64,000 bases of DNA from UMGS1279 sp045536815 (GCA_045536815.1 JAZSOH010000025.1:1-64000), one strand, 5' to 3'. Positions 17,006-25,336 are shown, counted from the first letter of the stretch. A program made the numbers and translations. Notes: generated by a model not told the origin, from the letters alone.

Positions 17006-18533
17006 AAAGGTTTTAATCAATTCGCTTTTTGGTCTTTTCGGCTATTTGGTATTAATGGTTAGTAACTTTATCACTCGCTCGGTTTTCGTAGACAGTTTGG
17101 GTCTTAGTATGGCGGGTGTTGATACAACCTTTAAAAACTTTTTGCAGGTATTATCTCTTGCCGAACTGGGACTAAGTACGGGGCTTATTTATAAGTTATA
17201 CCGTCCTATAGAAGAAAAGGACAACGCGCAGATCAAAAAGGTGCTTAATTTTTATAAGCGAGCCTATCAAATTATTTCTTTAATATTTATGGGCGGTGCT
17301 TTGGTTCTTTCCTTTATAGTTCCGCTTTTTGTACACGATACCGATAAAAGCCCACTTTATCTTGGCTTTTTATTTATACTTTATTCTGCCGATACTGTGG
17401 CCTCTTATCTTTTTGCAAATCGTAAAGCGCTAATAGTTGCCGACCAAAACAATTTTATAGTAAACCGCAACGATGCTTTTGTGTCGGTTATAACTGCCGT
17501 GTTTCAGGTGACGCTTTTGTATTTAACCAAGAGCTTTATTATCTATGCTCTTGTTAAAATTGCCTGTCGTTTAATGGGCGCATCGCTTATTGGACGAAAG
17601 TTTAAAAAAATGTACCCTGAAATAGCTGCCGATAAATCAAAAGAAATGATAAGCGGTAAGGAACGTAGCGACCTTATGAAAAATATGGGCGCAATGCTTT
17701 GTCATAAGATAGGCGGGGTAAGTGTTATGGCATCAGGCTCTGCAATAATTTCCGCTATGCTTGGCACAACTTTGGCGGGTATTTACGGAAACTATGTTTT
17801 GGTTACCAATACTCTTTTAATGCTAATAACCCAGGTTTTTGGGGGAATAGCTGCGAGTTTTGGTAATGTTATGACAGTTGAAAAAGAACAGGATGTCTAT
17901 AATAAATTTAATGTTTTATACTTTTTTAATTTTTTGGTAGTTTCTTTTTGTAGTACGGCAACCTTTGTTCTTATTGAGCCCTTTATGCGACTTTGGATAG
18001 GGGATAAAACCTCAAATTTATTTGATATAAGTACCGTTATTTTGCTTGTGTCATATTTCTACGCTTTTGGAATTCGTAGGGTTGTTTTAATGACAAAGGA
18101 CAGCGCAGGACTTTTTAGGCCGGATAGATATTTCGCTATTTTTGAAGCGGTTTTCAATATTGCGGCTTCTGTGCTTTTTGTTCATTTCACAAAAAGCGTT
18201 AATGGTCTTATTTTTGCAAATCTGCTTACAATTTTAATTATACCTCTTTGGACTCAACCAAAAATCATTTATAAACATGTTTTCCATAAAAAATCAGGGG
18301 AATATTATTTAAGATATTTGCTTTATGCCGCAGTCACTTTTATGGTTACTGCAATAACCTATTTAGCGGCGAATTATCTTATAAAAACAGAAAGCCTTAT
18401 TTTAGAATTTCTTTTTAAGGGCATAATTTCTGTAATAATTCCTGTAGGTATTTATCTTCTTTTGTTTTCAAAAACAAAGGAAATGAAATATATAGCCCAA
18501 ATGATAAAGGGGCTTATTAAAAAAAGCTCGTGA
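16995..18533 (+). CDS. Polysaccharide flippase (Wzx/MATE-like)
   Basis: The 512-residue protein has about fourteen membrane segments and the polysaccharide biosynthesis family N-terminus (LFGLFGYLVLMVSNFITRSVFVDSLG). It is inferred to flip lipid-linked repeat units made by the transferases upstream. It overlaps the Wzy-like gene by 11 bases and closes the surface-glycan set; the Mrp ATPase follows 15 bases later, perhaps on the same transcript. Confidence 0.87.
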   Translation: MRSKKVLINSLFGLFGYLVLMVSNFITRSVFVDSLGLSMAGVDTTFKNFLQVLSLAELGLSTGLIYKLYRPIEEKDNAQIKKVLNFYKRAYQIISLIFMGGALVLSFIVPLFVHDTDKSPLYLGFLFILYSADTVASYLFANRKALIVADQNNFIVNRNDAFVSVITAVFQVTLLYLTKSFIIYALVKIACRLMGASLIGRKFKKMYPEIAADKSKEMISGKERSDLMKNMGAMLCHKIGGVSVMASGSAIISAMLGTTLAGIYGNYVLVTNTLLMLITQVFGGIAASFGNVMTVEKEQDVYNKFNVLYFFNFLVVSFCSTATFVLIEPFMRLWIGDKTSNLFDISTVILLVSYFYAFGIRRVVLMTKDSAGLFRPDRYFAIFEAVFNIAASVLFVHFTKSVNGLIFANLLTILIIPLWTQPKIIYKHVFHKKSGEYYLRYLLYAAVTFMVTAITYLAANYLIKTESLILEFLFKGIISVIIPVGIYLLLFSKTKEMKYIAQMIKGLIKKSS

Positions 18534-18548
18534 AAGGAAGTATATAAA

Positions 18549-19376
18549 ATGAGCGAAAATTGTACACACGATTGTAGTACTTGTTCACAAAACTGTTCAG
18601 ATAGAAGTGCCCCTCAAAGCCTTCTTGAAAAGCCGCACGAACTAAGCCATATAAAAAAGGTTATAGGTGTTGTTAGCGGTAAGGGTGGCGTTGGTAAATC
18701 TATGGTTACCTCTCTTATGGCGGTTACAATGAACAGAAGAGGACACAAAACAGCCGTTTTGGATGCTGATATTACAGGCCCTTCAATTCCAAAGGCTTTT
18801 GGTATTAAAGAAAAGGCGGCAGGTAATGAGCTTGGCATTTTCCCCGCAAAAACAAAGACCGATATTTCTCTTATGTCAATTAACCTACTACTTGAGAATG
18901 ATAGCGACCCTGTTGTTTGGCGCGGTCCCGTGATTGCAGGCGCTGTTAAGCAGTTTTGGACAGACGTTATTTGGGGCGACGTTGACTATATGTTTGTTGA
19001 TATGCCTCCCGGAACGGGCGATGTTCCGCTAACTGTATTTCAGTCGCTTCCTATTGATGGAATTATTGTTGTAACCTCTCCGCAAGAGCTTGTTGAAATG
19101 ATTGTTGACAAGGCGGTAAAAATGGCAAGTATGATGGATATCCCTGTTTTAGGGTTGGTTCAGAATATGTCTTATTTTGAGTGCTCAGACTGTGGTAAAA
19201 AGCACAGAATTTTCGGAGATGGAAATATTAATGATATTGCTGCTCGTCACGGTATAGTGAATATTGCAGAGCTCCCCATTGACCCAAATCTTGCTAAAAA
19301 TTGCGATAACGGTGTTATCGAACTTTTTGAGGGCGACTGGCTGGAGAAAATGGCAGATAGTTTAGAAAAAATGTAA
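18549..19376 (+). CDS. mrp: Mrp/NBP35-family iron-sulfur cluster carrier ATPase
   Basis: The deviant Walker A GKGGVGKS lies near residues 44-51, with MFVDMPPGTGD and a C-terminal CSDCGK zinc/cluster motif. These proteins bind and pass on iron-sulfur clusters in the cytosol. The N-terminus carries extra cysteines in a CX3CX2CX3C-like cluster (residues 5-15), more like eukaryotic Nbp35 than simple bacterial ApbC. 275 residues. A strong terminator follows directly. Confidence 0.92.
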   Translation: MSENCTHDCSTCSQNCSDRSAPQSLLEKPHELSHIKKVIGVVSGKGGVGKSMVTSLMAVTMNRRGHKTAVLDADITGPSIPKAFGIKEKAAGNELGIFPAKTKTDISLMSINLLLENDSDPVVWRGPVIAGAVKQFWTDVIWGDVDYMFVDMPPGTGDVPLTVFQSLPIDGIIVVTSPQELVEMIVDKAVKMASMMDIPVLGLVQNMSYFECSDCGKKHRIFGDGNINDIAARHGIVNIAELPIDPNLAKNCDNGVIELFEGDWLEKMADSLEKM

Positions 19377-19380
19377 AATA

Positions 19381-19418
19381 AGAGCTCCCAAAACTGTTCG
19401 GTTTTGGGAGCTCTTTTT
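19381..19418. terminator. Strong terminator, 14-bp stem
   Basis: AGAGCTCCCAAAAC pairs perfectly with GTTTTGGGAGCTCT around a six-base loop, with T-rich ends on both sides. It separates the plus-strand mrp gene from the convergent phosphatase-fold gene. Confidence 0.92.
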
Positions 19419-19425
19419 ATGTTTT

Positions 19426-20307
19426 TTAAAGTTCAAAATCTATGTATGTGGGTGAATGGTCCGAGATAGTAAAGTAGTAGTCGGGCGAATAACGAACAAA
19501 GTTTTTAACAGAGCCTTCTTTTTCACCCAAAAGTAAAATGTGGTCAATTGATTTTTCAAACGGGTCGGTGCTATAAAAGTTTTCGTAACCTGTGGTAAAA
19601 CAACTGTGGTATCCAACCGTTTCGTCAACAAAATCAGTTGCAATATCATGGGCGTGTCTAAAGCCCATATCAAAAAGGTGGGCTATCGCTTTGGAATTGT
19701 AGTCGGTGTTGAAGTCACCAACCAATACAAGTGGACAGTTATATTTATTTCTGAATTCCTTCATTTTTTCAGCTAAAAGTCCCACCTGATATTCTCTTGC
19801 CTCATCGGAATAGGGTTGAGTGCAAACATCATCCCCTAAGAAATCGCTAGAGCTAGTTAGATTGTTTTTGGTAGAAGCTTTCCACCAAAGGTGGGTGGTG
19901 GCAAAAACAAATATTTTTCCGCTTGCTTTTTCGCGAAAAACACCTATGTTGTAGGCCTTGGATTTAGAATCATTAAAAATACCTTCGTATCCCTCAATGG
20001 TTTCGGGATATGTGAGAAATTGTGAATCTAGAAGTTCAAACTTGTCTGCTCTATAAAGAATGGGGGTATATCGTCCCCAAATTATAGTATATTCAAGACC
20101 AGCTTCGTGGGCATGTTCTTTAATAAGATCGGCCATTAAAGAAGAAAATTCTTGACCACCTATAATATCAGGCATTTTGTCAATATATGTTTGCACCAAA
20201 CCGCCAACACGACTAGCGGCAGAGCAGTTTTCACCCTTCTCGGCCCAAGCGGGTTGATTGTTATCGCAGTTCCAAACGTTGTGGGACATAAGACGAATTG
20301 TTGACAT
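19426..20307 (-). CDS. Endonuclease/exonuclease/phosphatase (EEP) family hydrolase
   Basis: All EEP signatures are visible: SHNVWNCDN and GQEF near the N-terminus, LVGDFNTDY in the middle, and SIDHILL plus TISDHSPTY at the C-terminus with the catalytic Asp-His. 293 residues, no signal peptide. Members cleave phosphodiesters or phosphomonoesters of nucleic acids, inositol phosphates or lipids; the substrate here is unknown. It is the downstream partner of the alpha/beta hydrolase gene 17 bases upstream. Confidence 0.85.
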   Translation of the reverse strand: MSTIRLMSHNVWNCDNNQPAWAEKGENCSAASRVGGLVQTYIDKMPDIIGGQEFSSLMADLIKEHAHEAGLEYTIIWGRYTPILYRADKFELLDSQFLTYPETIEGYEGIFNDSKSKAYNIGVFREKASGKIFVFATTHLWWKASTKNNLTSSSDFLGDDVCTQPYSDEAREYQVGLLAEKMKEFRNKYNCPLVLVGDFNTDYNSKAIAHLFDMGFRHAHDIATDFVDETVGYHSCFTTGYENFYSTDPFEKSIDHILLLGEKEGSVKNFVRYSPDYYFTISDHSPTYIDFEL

Positions 20308-20324
20308 AATCTTTCTCCTTAAAT

Positions 20325-21047
20325 CTATTTGCTGTATTTTTCTACAAATTCTATAATTGGTGTGTTATCCTCAAGACCGTGGGGGTGGTGGGCGCAACCC
20401 TGTTTTCCTACGGTGATAATGGTGCCGCCATTTTCGCGATAGTATTTTTCTAAAATAGCGCCGTTTTCTTCGTAAGGCACAATTTCGTCGCTATCGCCGT
20501 ATACCATAAAAACGGGTATGTTGTTTTTAAGTAATAGAGGAATTTTATCCATAGGATGCTCTCTATAACAAATAAGCTCTGACAAGGTCATACCTGTAAC
20601 CTCAGTGAATTCGGGCCAAAGAATGTCTTTCGCTTTGCCTATACCTGCTGGGCAGGAAAGTAGATTCATAACGGGTGCATCAATATAGAGCGCAGATACA
20701 CATTCGGGATATTTTGCTGTAAATTTAGTAGCAATCATAGCGCCGCAGCTAAGACCTACGGGAACACATTTTTCATAAAGACCAAACTCTGCAGTTATGT
20801 ATGTAACAAAGCGTTTTCTAAGGTCAAGGTCGCTTTCAATACACCAACGAGTAGTGTTGGTGAGAAAGGCTAGATGCCAACCGCGTTTTAGCATATCAAG
20901 TTCAAAGTTGGGGAAATCCAAAAAATACTCGGTTTTTAGCACCCAATTTTTGTTTTTGTTAGGCTCTTTAGGGAAAACGAGAATGGCCTCGTGTCCTTCA
21001 AAGTCAAAATCAATTCGTTTAAATCCGTAATAAAGAGATTCTTTCAT
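20325..21047 (-). CDS. Alpha/beta hydrolase
   Basis: The 240-residue protein has the nucleophile elbow GLSCGA (GxSxG) near residue 100, an acidic residue in VYGDSDEIVPYEENG and a His in GCAHHPHGLED near 222-231, completing the catalytic triad. No signal peptide. Esterase or carbohydrate-esterase activity is inferred; the specific substrate is open. It is transcribed with the EEP hydrolase on the minus strand. Confidence 0.83.
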   Translation of the reverse strand: MKESLYYGFKRIDFDFEGHEAILVFPKEPNKNKNWVLKTEYFLDFPNFELDMLKRGWHLAFLTNTTRWCIESDLDLRKRFVTYITAEFGLYEKCVPVGLSCGAMIATKFTAKYPECVSALYIDAPVMNLLSCPAGIGKAKDILWPEFTEVTGMTLSELICYREHPMDKIPLLLKNNIPVFMVYGDSDEIVPYEENGAILEKYYRENGGTIITVGKQGCAHHPHGLEDNTPIIEFVEKYSK

Positions 21048-21140
21048 TTTAAAACCACCTAAATGTTATTTTTATCCTAATATTTTACGATCTATTATAA
21101 AAAACAAGTACGTTTTTTATAATACTTAATTTTCTAGAAT

Positions 21141-21941
21141 TTATAAATAATCCTTTGTGAATCTACCGTCAAAAAGTAGATAGGTGTACTCAAACCCGAC
21201 CTCTTTTAAAATAGTTTTTACCTTGTCAAAGCTGTGAGAAATGGTGTCTGCATGGTGACTGTCAGAGGAAATAACTATTTTAGCATTTTTTTCTTTTAAA
21301 ACCCTTAAAAGGTTGTAAGAGGGGTAGGGGGAGGTTCTGTACCCACGGGATATTGCGCCGGTATTTACCTCAAAAAAGCAGTCATACTCGGCCGCCAGCG
21401 CTATATATCTTTCGGCAAGTTTGTTATATTCTTCATTCCCTAAAAGGGGGAAACCCAAAACTTCATCAAACTTGGTTATAAGGTCAAAATGGCCTATAAT
21501 GTCAGGGCGCCGCGTGTCTATATATTCGCAAAATGTTTTGTAGTAGCTGTCGGCCAGCTTAACGGGGTCGTTACCAAAAAGCTCTAAACATTTTTTGAAG
21601 CCGTTAACACTAATATCAATAGGGTAAAATTCTTCGTTTTTTGTAAAATAGTGGCAAGAGCCAATTATGTAGTCAAAAGCTTCTCGGCAAACGGGCCACC
21701 CTGCTTCTTCCTCGACCCCTAAATATATCTGAATTTTGTCATTGTACTTATCCTTTAAGCGCTTTATTTCTGCTATATAACCGTCGGTATCTCGCATGCA
21801 GTAGTTTTGTTCGCAATCTATGTGTGCGTGCCCAGAAAATCCAATGGAACAAAATCCTTTTTTTATTGCCGACAAAACCACCTCTTCAGGTGTACTTTTA
21901 CCATCGCAAAAGGTAGAGTGTGTATGTAAATTGCTTAACAT
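21141..21941 (-). CDS. PHP-domain phosphatase, HisJ-like
   Basis: Metal-binding motifs of PHP histidinol phosphatases are present: LHTHSTFCDG at the N-terminus, GHAHID, GVEEEAGW, and SSDSHHAD near the C-terminus. The likely reaction is dephosphorylation of histidinol phosphate. With no his genes nearby, another small phosphoester is possible. I start at MLSNLHTHS (21941), since AAAGGA lies about nine bases upstream; a longer frame begins 24 bases earlier. 266 residues, normal for the family. Confidence 0.85.
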   Translation of the reverse strand: MLSNLHTHSTFCDGKSTPEEVVLSAIKKGFCSIGFSGHAHIDCEQNYCMRDTDGYIAEIKRLKDKYNDKIQIYLGVEEEAGWPVCREAFDYIIGSCHYFTKNEEFYPIDISVNGFKKCLELFGNDPVKLADSYYKTFCEYIDTRRPDIIGHFDLITKFDEVLGFPLLGNEEYNKLAERYIALAAEYDCFFEVNTGAISRGYRTSPYPSYNLLRVLKEKNAKIVISSDSHHADTISHSFDKVKTILKEVGFEYTYLLFDGRFTKDYL

Positions 21942-21965
21942 AAAAAGTCGGTCCTTTTCATTCAA

Positions 21966-22321
21966 AATTACAACCCAATTATATCATAAGCGTAAGGTAT
22001 TTCAAGCATATATGCACAAAAATGTATGTTTTCAAGAAAAAAATATACATTAATGTGAACTAACTAAGCCACATTAAAAGGTCGAAGAAGATTTAATTGT
22101 AAATATCAACGATTATCGGCAGAGCATAACATATATCTATAAAATTTTCAAGGATTTTAGGTAACAGAAAAAGTTTTTGCGCTAGTTGGAAAAGTAAGTG
22201 TACAGTGATAAATAATAAAACTCATGTTGTTACATTTTTAAAAATATGCAAGTCAAAAATTGCGTAATTTGACAACTAAAAATTCCCCTTTAAAAAAACT
22301 AAAAAACTTTCAAAAAAGCAC
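21966..22321. other. AT-rich gene-free stretch before the tRNAs
   Basis: About 350 bases with no convincing gene, repeat or strong hairpin. Its left edge should contain the promoter of the minus-strand PHP gene, but no clear -35/-10 pair was identified. The tRNA promoter begins at its right edge. Confidence 0.5.
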
Positions 22322-22350
22322 TTGACACACCATAGGTTTTGTGTTATTAT
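22322..22350 (+). promoter_or_regulatory. Strong promoter of the tRNA region
   Basis: A consensus TTGACA at 22322-22327 is 17 bases from TATTAT at 22345-22350, about 15-20 bases before the tRNA-Thr 5' end. Confidence 0.8.
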
Positions 22351-22369
22351 AATTGGGCGCCGTAAAAAT

Positions 22370-22445
22370 GCTGGTGTAGCTCAGTTGGTAGAGCAGCTGA
22401 TTTGTAATCAGCAGGTCGGGGGTTCAAGTCCGTCCACCAGCTCCA
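22370..22445 (+). tRNA. tRNA-Thr (UGU)
   Basis: A full 76-nt cloverleaf: acceptor GCTGGTG/CACCAGC, D-stem GCTC/GAGC, anticodon stem GCTGA/TCAGC with loop TTTGTAA (anticodon TGT), and CCA encoded. The T-stem GGGGG/CCGTC has a G-G mismatch at its central pair and a G-T pair, unusual for a functional tRNA. The mismatched base lies in the 18-nt 3' segment duplicated about 177 bases downstream. Confidence 0.95.
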
Positions 22446-22622
22446 TTTTTTAGGTTCCGTAAAAACGGACTTGAAGCCTAAGAGGGTGAGCATCGTAAAT
22501 AAAACATCATGGTATGATGTTTTTAGATGCGAAGTGTGAAGACGGGTACTGTTTGCTACGGCAAACGGTCGTCGAGCACGGCAAACTTTCGAAAGAAAGG
22601 TTGCGTCCGTCCACCAGCTCCA
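22446..22622 (+). repeat. Structured element duplicating the tRNA-Thr 3' end
   Basis: The element holds AGGGTGAG near 22482, a hairpin around 22502-22524 (AAACATCAT/ATGATGTTT), GTGTGAAGAC, a hairpin CCGTTTGC-like near 22550-22567, CGAGCACGGCA, a hairpin CTTTC/GAAAG near 22586-22600, then GTCCGTCCACCAGCTCCA (22605-22622), an exact copy of the last 18 nt of tRNA-Thr including CCA. Bases 22465-22475 are the exact reverse complement of the tRNA T-arm at 22423-22433. A 20-nt hairpin sequence is repeated after both tRNA ends (22454-22473, 22632-22651). Long frames across it are not believed to be coding. Confidence 0.75.
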
Positions 22623-22671
22623 TTTTGTTAAGTTCCGTAAAAACGGACTTGGAATGCGGTAAATTTAATAT

Positions 22672-22756
22672 GGGAGTGTTCCCGAGTGGCCAAAGGGGGC
22701 AGACTGTAAATCTGTTGTCTTCGACTTCGGTGGTTCGAATCCACCCGCTCCCACCA
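22672..22756 (+). tRNA. tRNA-Tyr (GUA)
   Basis: An 85-nt class II tRNA with acceptor GGGAGTG/CGCTCCC, anticodon stem GCAGA/TCTGT with GTA anticodon, long variable arm, T-arm GGTGG/CCACC and encoded CCA. A terminator follows within five bases. Confidence 0.95.
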
Positions 22757-22760
22757 AAAC

Positions 22761-22788
22761 AAAAAACCGACCAAAAGGTCGGTTTTTT
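22761..22788 (+). terminator. Terminator after tRNA-Tyr
   Basis: AAAAAACCGACC and GGTCGGTTTTTT form a perfect 12-bp stem with an AAAA loop and a T-run. Confidence 0.92.
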
Positions 22789-22968
22789 GTTTTGTGGCAG
22801 AAAGGGTGAGATGAGAACCACCGAAGGTGGTGTACGTCGAAGCAGCCCAAAAGCCGCGATAGGCTTTTGGGACTGTGAAGTCTCGAGCAACGCAGATTTT
22901 TCGCAACCGCTCGGAGTGGTCGAAAAATCAAGGGGCGCAGAGTATCCACCCGCTCCCACCAAAAAATC
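22788..22968 (+). repeat. Structured element duplicating the tRNA-Tyr 3' end, copy 1
   Basis: This 181-nt element has AGGGTGAG, a first hairpin ACCACC/GGTGGT (22817-22830), a hairpin GCCCAAAAGCC/GGCTTTTGGG, TGTGAAGTCTCGAGCAACGCA, a hairpin GATTTTTCG/CGAAAAATC, and then ATCCACCCGCTCCCACCA (22944-22961), identical to the last 18 nt of tRNA-Tyr. GAACCACCGAAG at 22815-22826 is the exact reverse complement of tRNA-Tyr 22725-22736. A terminator overlaps its end. Motif order matches the element behind tRNA-Thr. Overlapping reading frames on both strands are not credible genes. Confidence 0.85.
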
Positions 22969-22992
22969 CAAGTCTTCGGACTTGGATTTTTT
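22961..22992 (+). terminator. Terminator after element copy 1
   Basis: AAAAAATCCAAGTC and GACTTGGATTTTTT pair around a TTCG tetraloop with a T-run, directly after the duplicated CCA end. Confidence 0.9.
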
Positions 22993-22995
22993 TAT

Positions 22996-23182
22996 CCATT
23001 GCGAAAGCAATGGCATATCATCAACGATAGCGTTGCTATCGTTGTATCTCATCAGTCCGTCAGAACTGTATATCATCACGCAAAGCGTGTATCAAAAAAC
23101 TTTCGCAATGATGATATACAAAACTTCGTTTTGATGATATGCAATTTCTTCAAAATTGATGATATACAATGCTTCGCATTGA
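22996..23182 (+). repeat. Hairpin array A with complementary linkers
   Basis: Short hairpins with unrelated stems alternate with a nearly constant 10-nt linker. On the left the linker is GTATATCATC (or GTATCTCATC), between stems at 22996-23013, 23023-23043, 23054-23067 and 23078-23088. On the right it is the reverse complement GATGATATAC (23110-23119, 23133-23142, 23158-23167), between stems AAAAC/GTTTT, AATTT/AAATT and AATGC/GCATT, mostly with TTC loops. The whole can fold as one nested cruciform. It stops at the -35 box of a truncated S23 gene. Confidence 0.85.
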
Positions 23183-23207
23183 TTTGTTTGTGAATTTATG
23201 CTATAAT
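23179..23207 (+). promoter_or_regulatory. Promoter of the truncated S23 gene
   Basis: TTGATT at 23179-23184, formed by the end of the last array hairpin, is 17 bases from TATAAT at 23202-23207. Confidence 0.65.
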
Positions 23208-23228
23208 TACCACATAGGAAGTGAGATA

Positions 23229-23426
23229 ATGCCCAAGAATTATTTGCTTGTTTATTCAGAACAACTTGCAACGGATGTTGAGTTGCTATGTCAGAGGATA
23301 AAAGCACCGTCTAATACAATCTTTCAAATTCGTAAAAGTTCAAGCAGCGTTTATGCAAATATTCGAGAAGCAAACTACGGGCAAAGTAAGTCTGATATGC
23401 CGCCCATTCCAATCACAAACGAATAA
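23229..23426 (+). pseudogene. Truncated four-helix-bundle (S23/IVP family) protein
   Basis: The 65-residue product begins like S23/IVP four-helix-bundle proteins: LLVYSEQLATDVELLCQRI, then SSSVYANIREANYGQSKSD, which aligns with GTSIGANIHESKYAQSSAD of the intact copy near 41.3 kb. It loses helices 3 and 4 after the SDM position and ends in eight unrelated residues. A GGAAGTGA site and a good promoter remain. It follows hairpin array A, as the intact copy follows another array. I read it as a decayed gene whose 3' part was replaced when the next gene was joined. Confidence 0.75.
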
Positions 23427-23452
23427 TGGGCGTATAACTGGAGGAAATACAT

Positions 23453-25321
23453 ATGAAATGTAATAAATGTGGAACAGAACTACCAAAAGGTGCAAAATTC
23501 TGCTCTAATTGTGGCCATAAAACCGAAACTAAACAACAGGAAATAGTGGTTAATGTAGAAAATACAGCTACCAAAACAAATGATCCTGTTGTGGAAACTC
23601 AAAAGAAAGAAACGATAGTAGATAAAGCAAAGGAAAAAGGTATTTCTTTTTGGAAACAGCGTAGTCGCCTTGGCAAACTTGCAACCATATCATTAGTCTT
23701 ATTCTCACTCTTTGCTTTCATTGCTTTGGTTTCTGGAAAAGTCGGTGCGGTTATAGTTTCGCTTTTGGCGATCGGACTTACTGTTGTCGGAATACTGATG
23801 AAACGACAAGTTATAAAGGTAAAAAAGACATGGCTTCCGCTACTATCTATAATCCTCTCATTTGTGCTTGTTTTACCCTTTTTTTCATTCTTTGGTTCGG
23901 ATGAGTCTGGTCGAGAAAAGTATAATTGGAATGAAGTTGTATTAGCCGATATCTTACCACAGCCGGTTTCTCCCTATGGCGAAATAATCACAAACTCTGA
24001 AGATTATCTCTCTATGGATATAACCGAAACAACTCAAGATCAATATAAGGATTACATCGCAGCTTGTGAAGCAAAAGGTTTCACCATAGATAAGGAATCC
24101 TCCGATAGCAATTTCTCTGTATTTAACGAAACTGGATATAAACTGTCATTGAGTTATTATGATTATAGCAGTGAGATGCATATCAATGTTGACTCTGCTA
24201 TGGAGACGGAAACAATAACTTGGCCAGAAACTGAAATGGCAAAGTTATTGCCTGTTCCGAAATCTACCACTGGTAAGATTCAAAGTAATGACGAAGATGG
24301 GTTCACTGTTTATATTGGCGCTACATCCATCGAGAACTACAATGCCTATGTAAAGTATTGTGAAGAAAAAGGATTTACTGTTGATGCCCAAAAAGATGAT
24401 AAGCATTACACTGCAAAAAATGCTGAGTCTTATAAACTGACAGTTAATTATGAAGGAAATAATGTTATTTATATCTCAATCACAGAACCCGAATTCAAAA
24501 TTAATATCGAAGTTGAATGTGTTGAGAATTGGGTATTTAGCAAATATGATGTTGATGTCAGCATAGATGATATGTTCGAAGGAACTATCACTCATGGCGA
24601 TACCGAAACATTCGAAACTGTTCTTAAACGAGGAAATCATACAATCTCCTTTGAGAGCGCAGATGATGATACCTTGGATGGAAAGGTTGAAATGAATGTT
24701 TCGAAAGATGAAACCATCAAGCTGAAGATATCTTGTTCAAGCTCTGGCGTTGATGTTGAGGTTGTCTCTGGCACAACTGCTGAAGATGCTGAAAAAGCAA
24801 GGAATATGGCAGGTGCTCCAGATGTATGGACAAACCTATTAGAGAAACATTATGAAGAAGTTAAAAAGCAATTTGAAGATGCTGGATTTACTAATGTTAC
24901 CTGCGTAGCACACGAAATCGACTATGATGAGAACAATGTCTTTGAAGGAAGTGTAGTTAATATCGCCATTGGCGAAGATGGTGACATCTGCACATTTGAA
25001 AAAGGCGAACAATGGGAAAAAGATATTAAGATCAGAATAGATTATCGTGTGAAACCTGCTAAAGAAGAAACTACTACACCACCAAGCAATGAAACAGAAA
25101 CTCCTTCCCAATCTCAAGATAACGATGATAATTCAGGTGGAAACACAGGAGTTACCGTCCCCGATGAAGAAGAAAGTGAAGGGGATTTGGTGTGGGTTCC
25201 TACAAACGGCGGCACCAAATATCATTCAAGAGCAGGTTGTAGCAATATGAAAGATCCGAAACAAGTATCCAAAGAAACCGCCGAAGCAAATGGCTATACT
25301 CCCTGTAAGAGATGCCACTAA
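23453..25321 (+). CDS. Zinc-ribbon membrane protein with extracytoplasmic repeat domains
   Basis: The 622-residue protein starts with a CX2C...CX2C zinc ribbon (KCNKCGTELPKGAKFCSNCGHK), then membrane segments (about 75-150). Two related domains (about 160-245 and 250-330), each containing a TxxxYxxYxxxCExKGFTxD pattern of DUF6591 type, and a PASTA-like stretch follow. The C-terminus, after an acidic Thr/Ser/Asn linker, has KYHSRAGCSNM...GYTPCKRCH, an Ada-like Cys motif. A sensory or envelope role is conceivable but unproven. It sits between two 181-bp direct repeats with its own terminator, consistent with acquired cargo. The ATG follows GGAGG. Confidence 0.75.
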   Translation: MKCNKCGTELPKGAKFCSNCGHKTETKQQEIVVNVENTATKTNDPVVETQKKETIVDKAKEKGISFWKQRSRLGKLATISLVLFSLFAFIALVSGKVGAVIVSLLAIGLTVVGILMKRQVIKVKKTWLPLLSIILSFVLVLPFFSFFGSDESGREKYNWNEVVLADILPQPVSPYGEIITNSEDYLSMDITETTQDQYKDYIAACEAKGFTIDKESSDSNFSVFNETGYKLSLSYYDYSSEMHINVDSAMETETITWPETEMAKLLPVPKSTTGKIQSNDEDGFTVYIGATSIENYNAYVKYCEEKGFTVDAQKDDKHYTAKNAESYKLTVNYEGNNVIYISITEPEFKINIEVECVENWVFSKYDVDVSIDDMFEGTITHGDTETFETVLKRGNHTISFESADDDTLDGKVEMNVSKDETIKLKISCSSSGVDVEVVSGTTAEDAEKARNMAGAPDVWTNLLEKHYEEVKKQFEDAGFTNVTCVAHEIDYDENNVFEGSVVNIAIGEDGDICTFEKGEQWEKDIKIRIDYRVKPAKEETTTPPSNETETPSQSQDNDDNSGGNTGVTVPDEEESEGDLVWVPTNGGTKYHSRAGCSNMKDPKQVSKETAEANGYTPCKRCH

Positions 25322-25336
25322 ATAATGCGTAAAACA

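Noticed and set aside
22885..22961. The end of the tRNA-Tyr element as a degenerate second tRNA-Tyr lacking the anticodon arm.
   Set aside because: GAGTGG and AAGGGG vaguely resemble the D-arm, but no acceptor 5' strand or T-stem 5' strand can be found, and the Thr element shows no such resemblance.
22507..23134. Long open frames on both strands over the tRNA genes and their elements.
   Set aside because: They run straight through tRNA-Tyr, a terminator and the structured element, recur at 25.4-25.7 kb only because the element is duplicated, and lack ribosome sites.
22996..23182. Hairpin array A looked at first like a CRISPR or tandem guide array.
   Set aside because: The constant parts are only about 10 nt, the variable parts are self-complementary 11-21 nt hairpins rather than unique spacers, the linker flips orientation midway, and no Cas, Tas or other guide-array effector gene is in the window.
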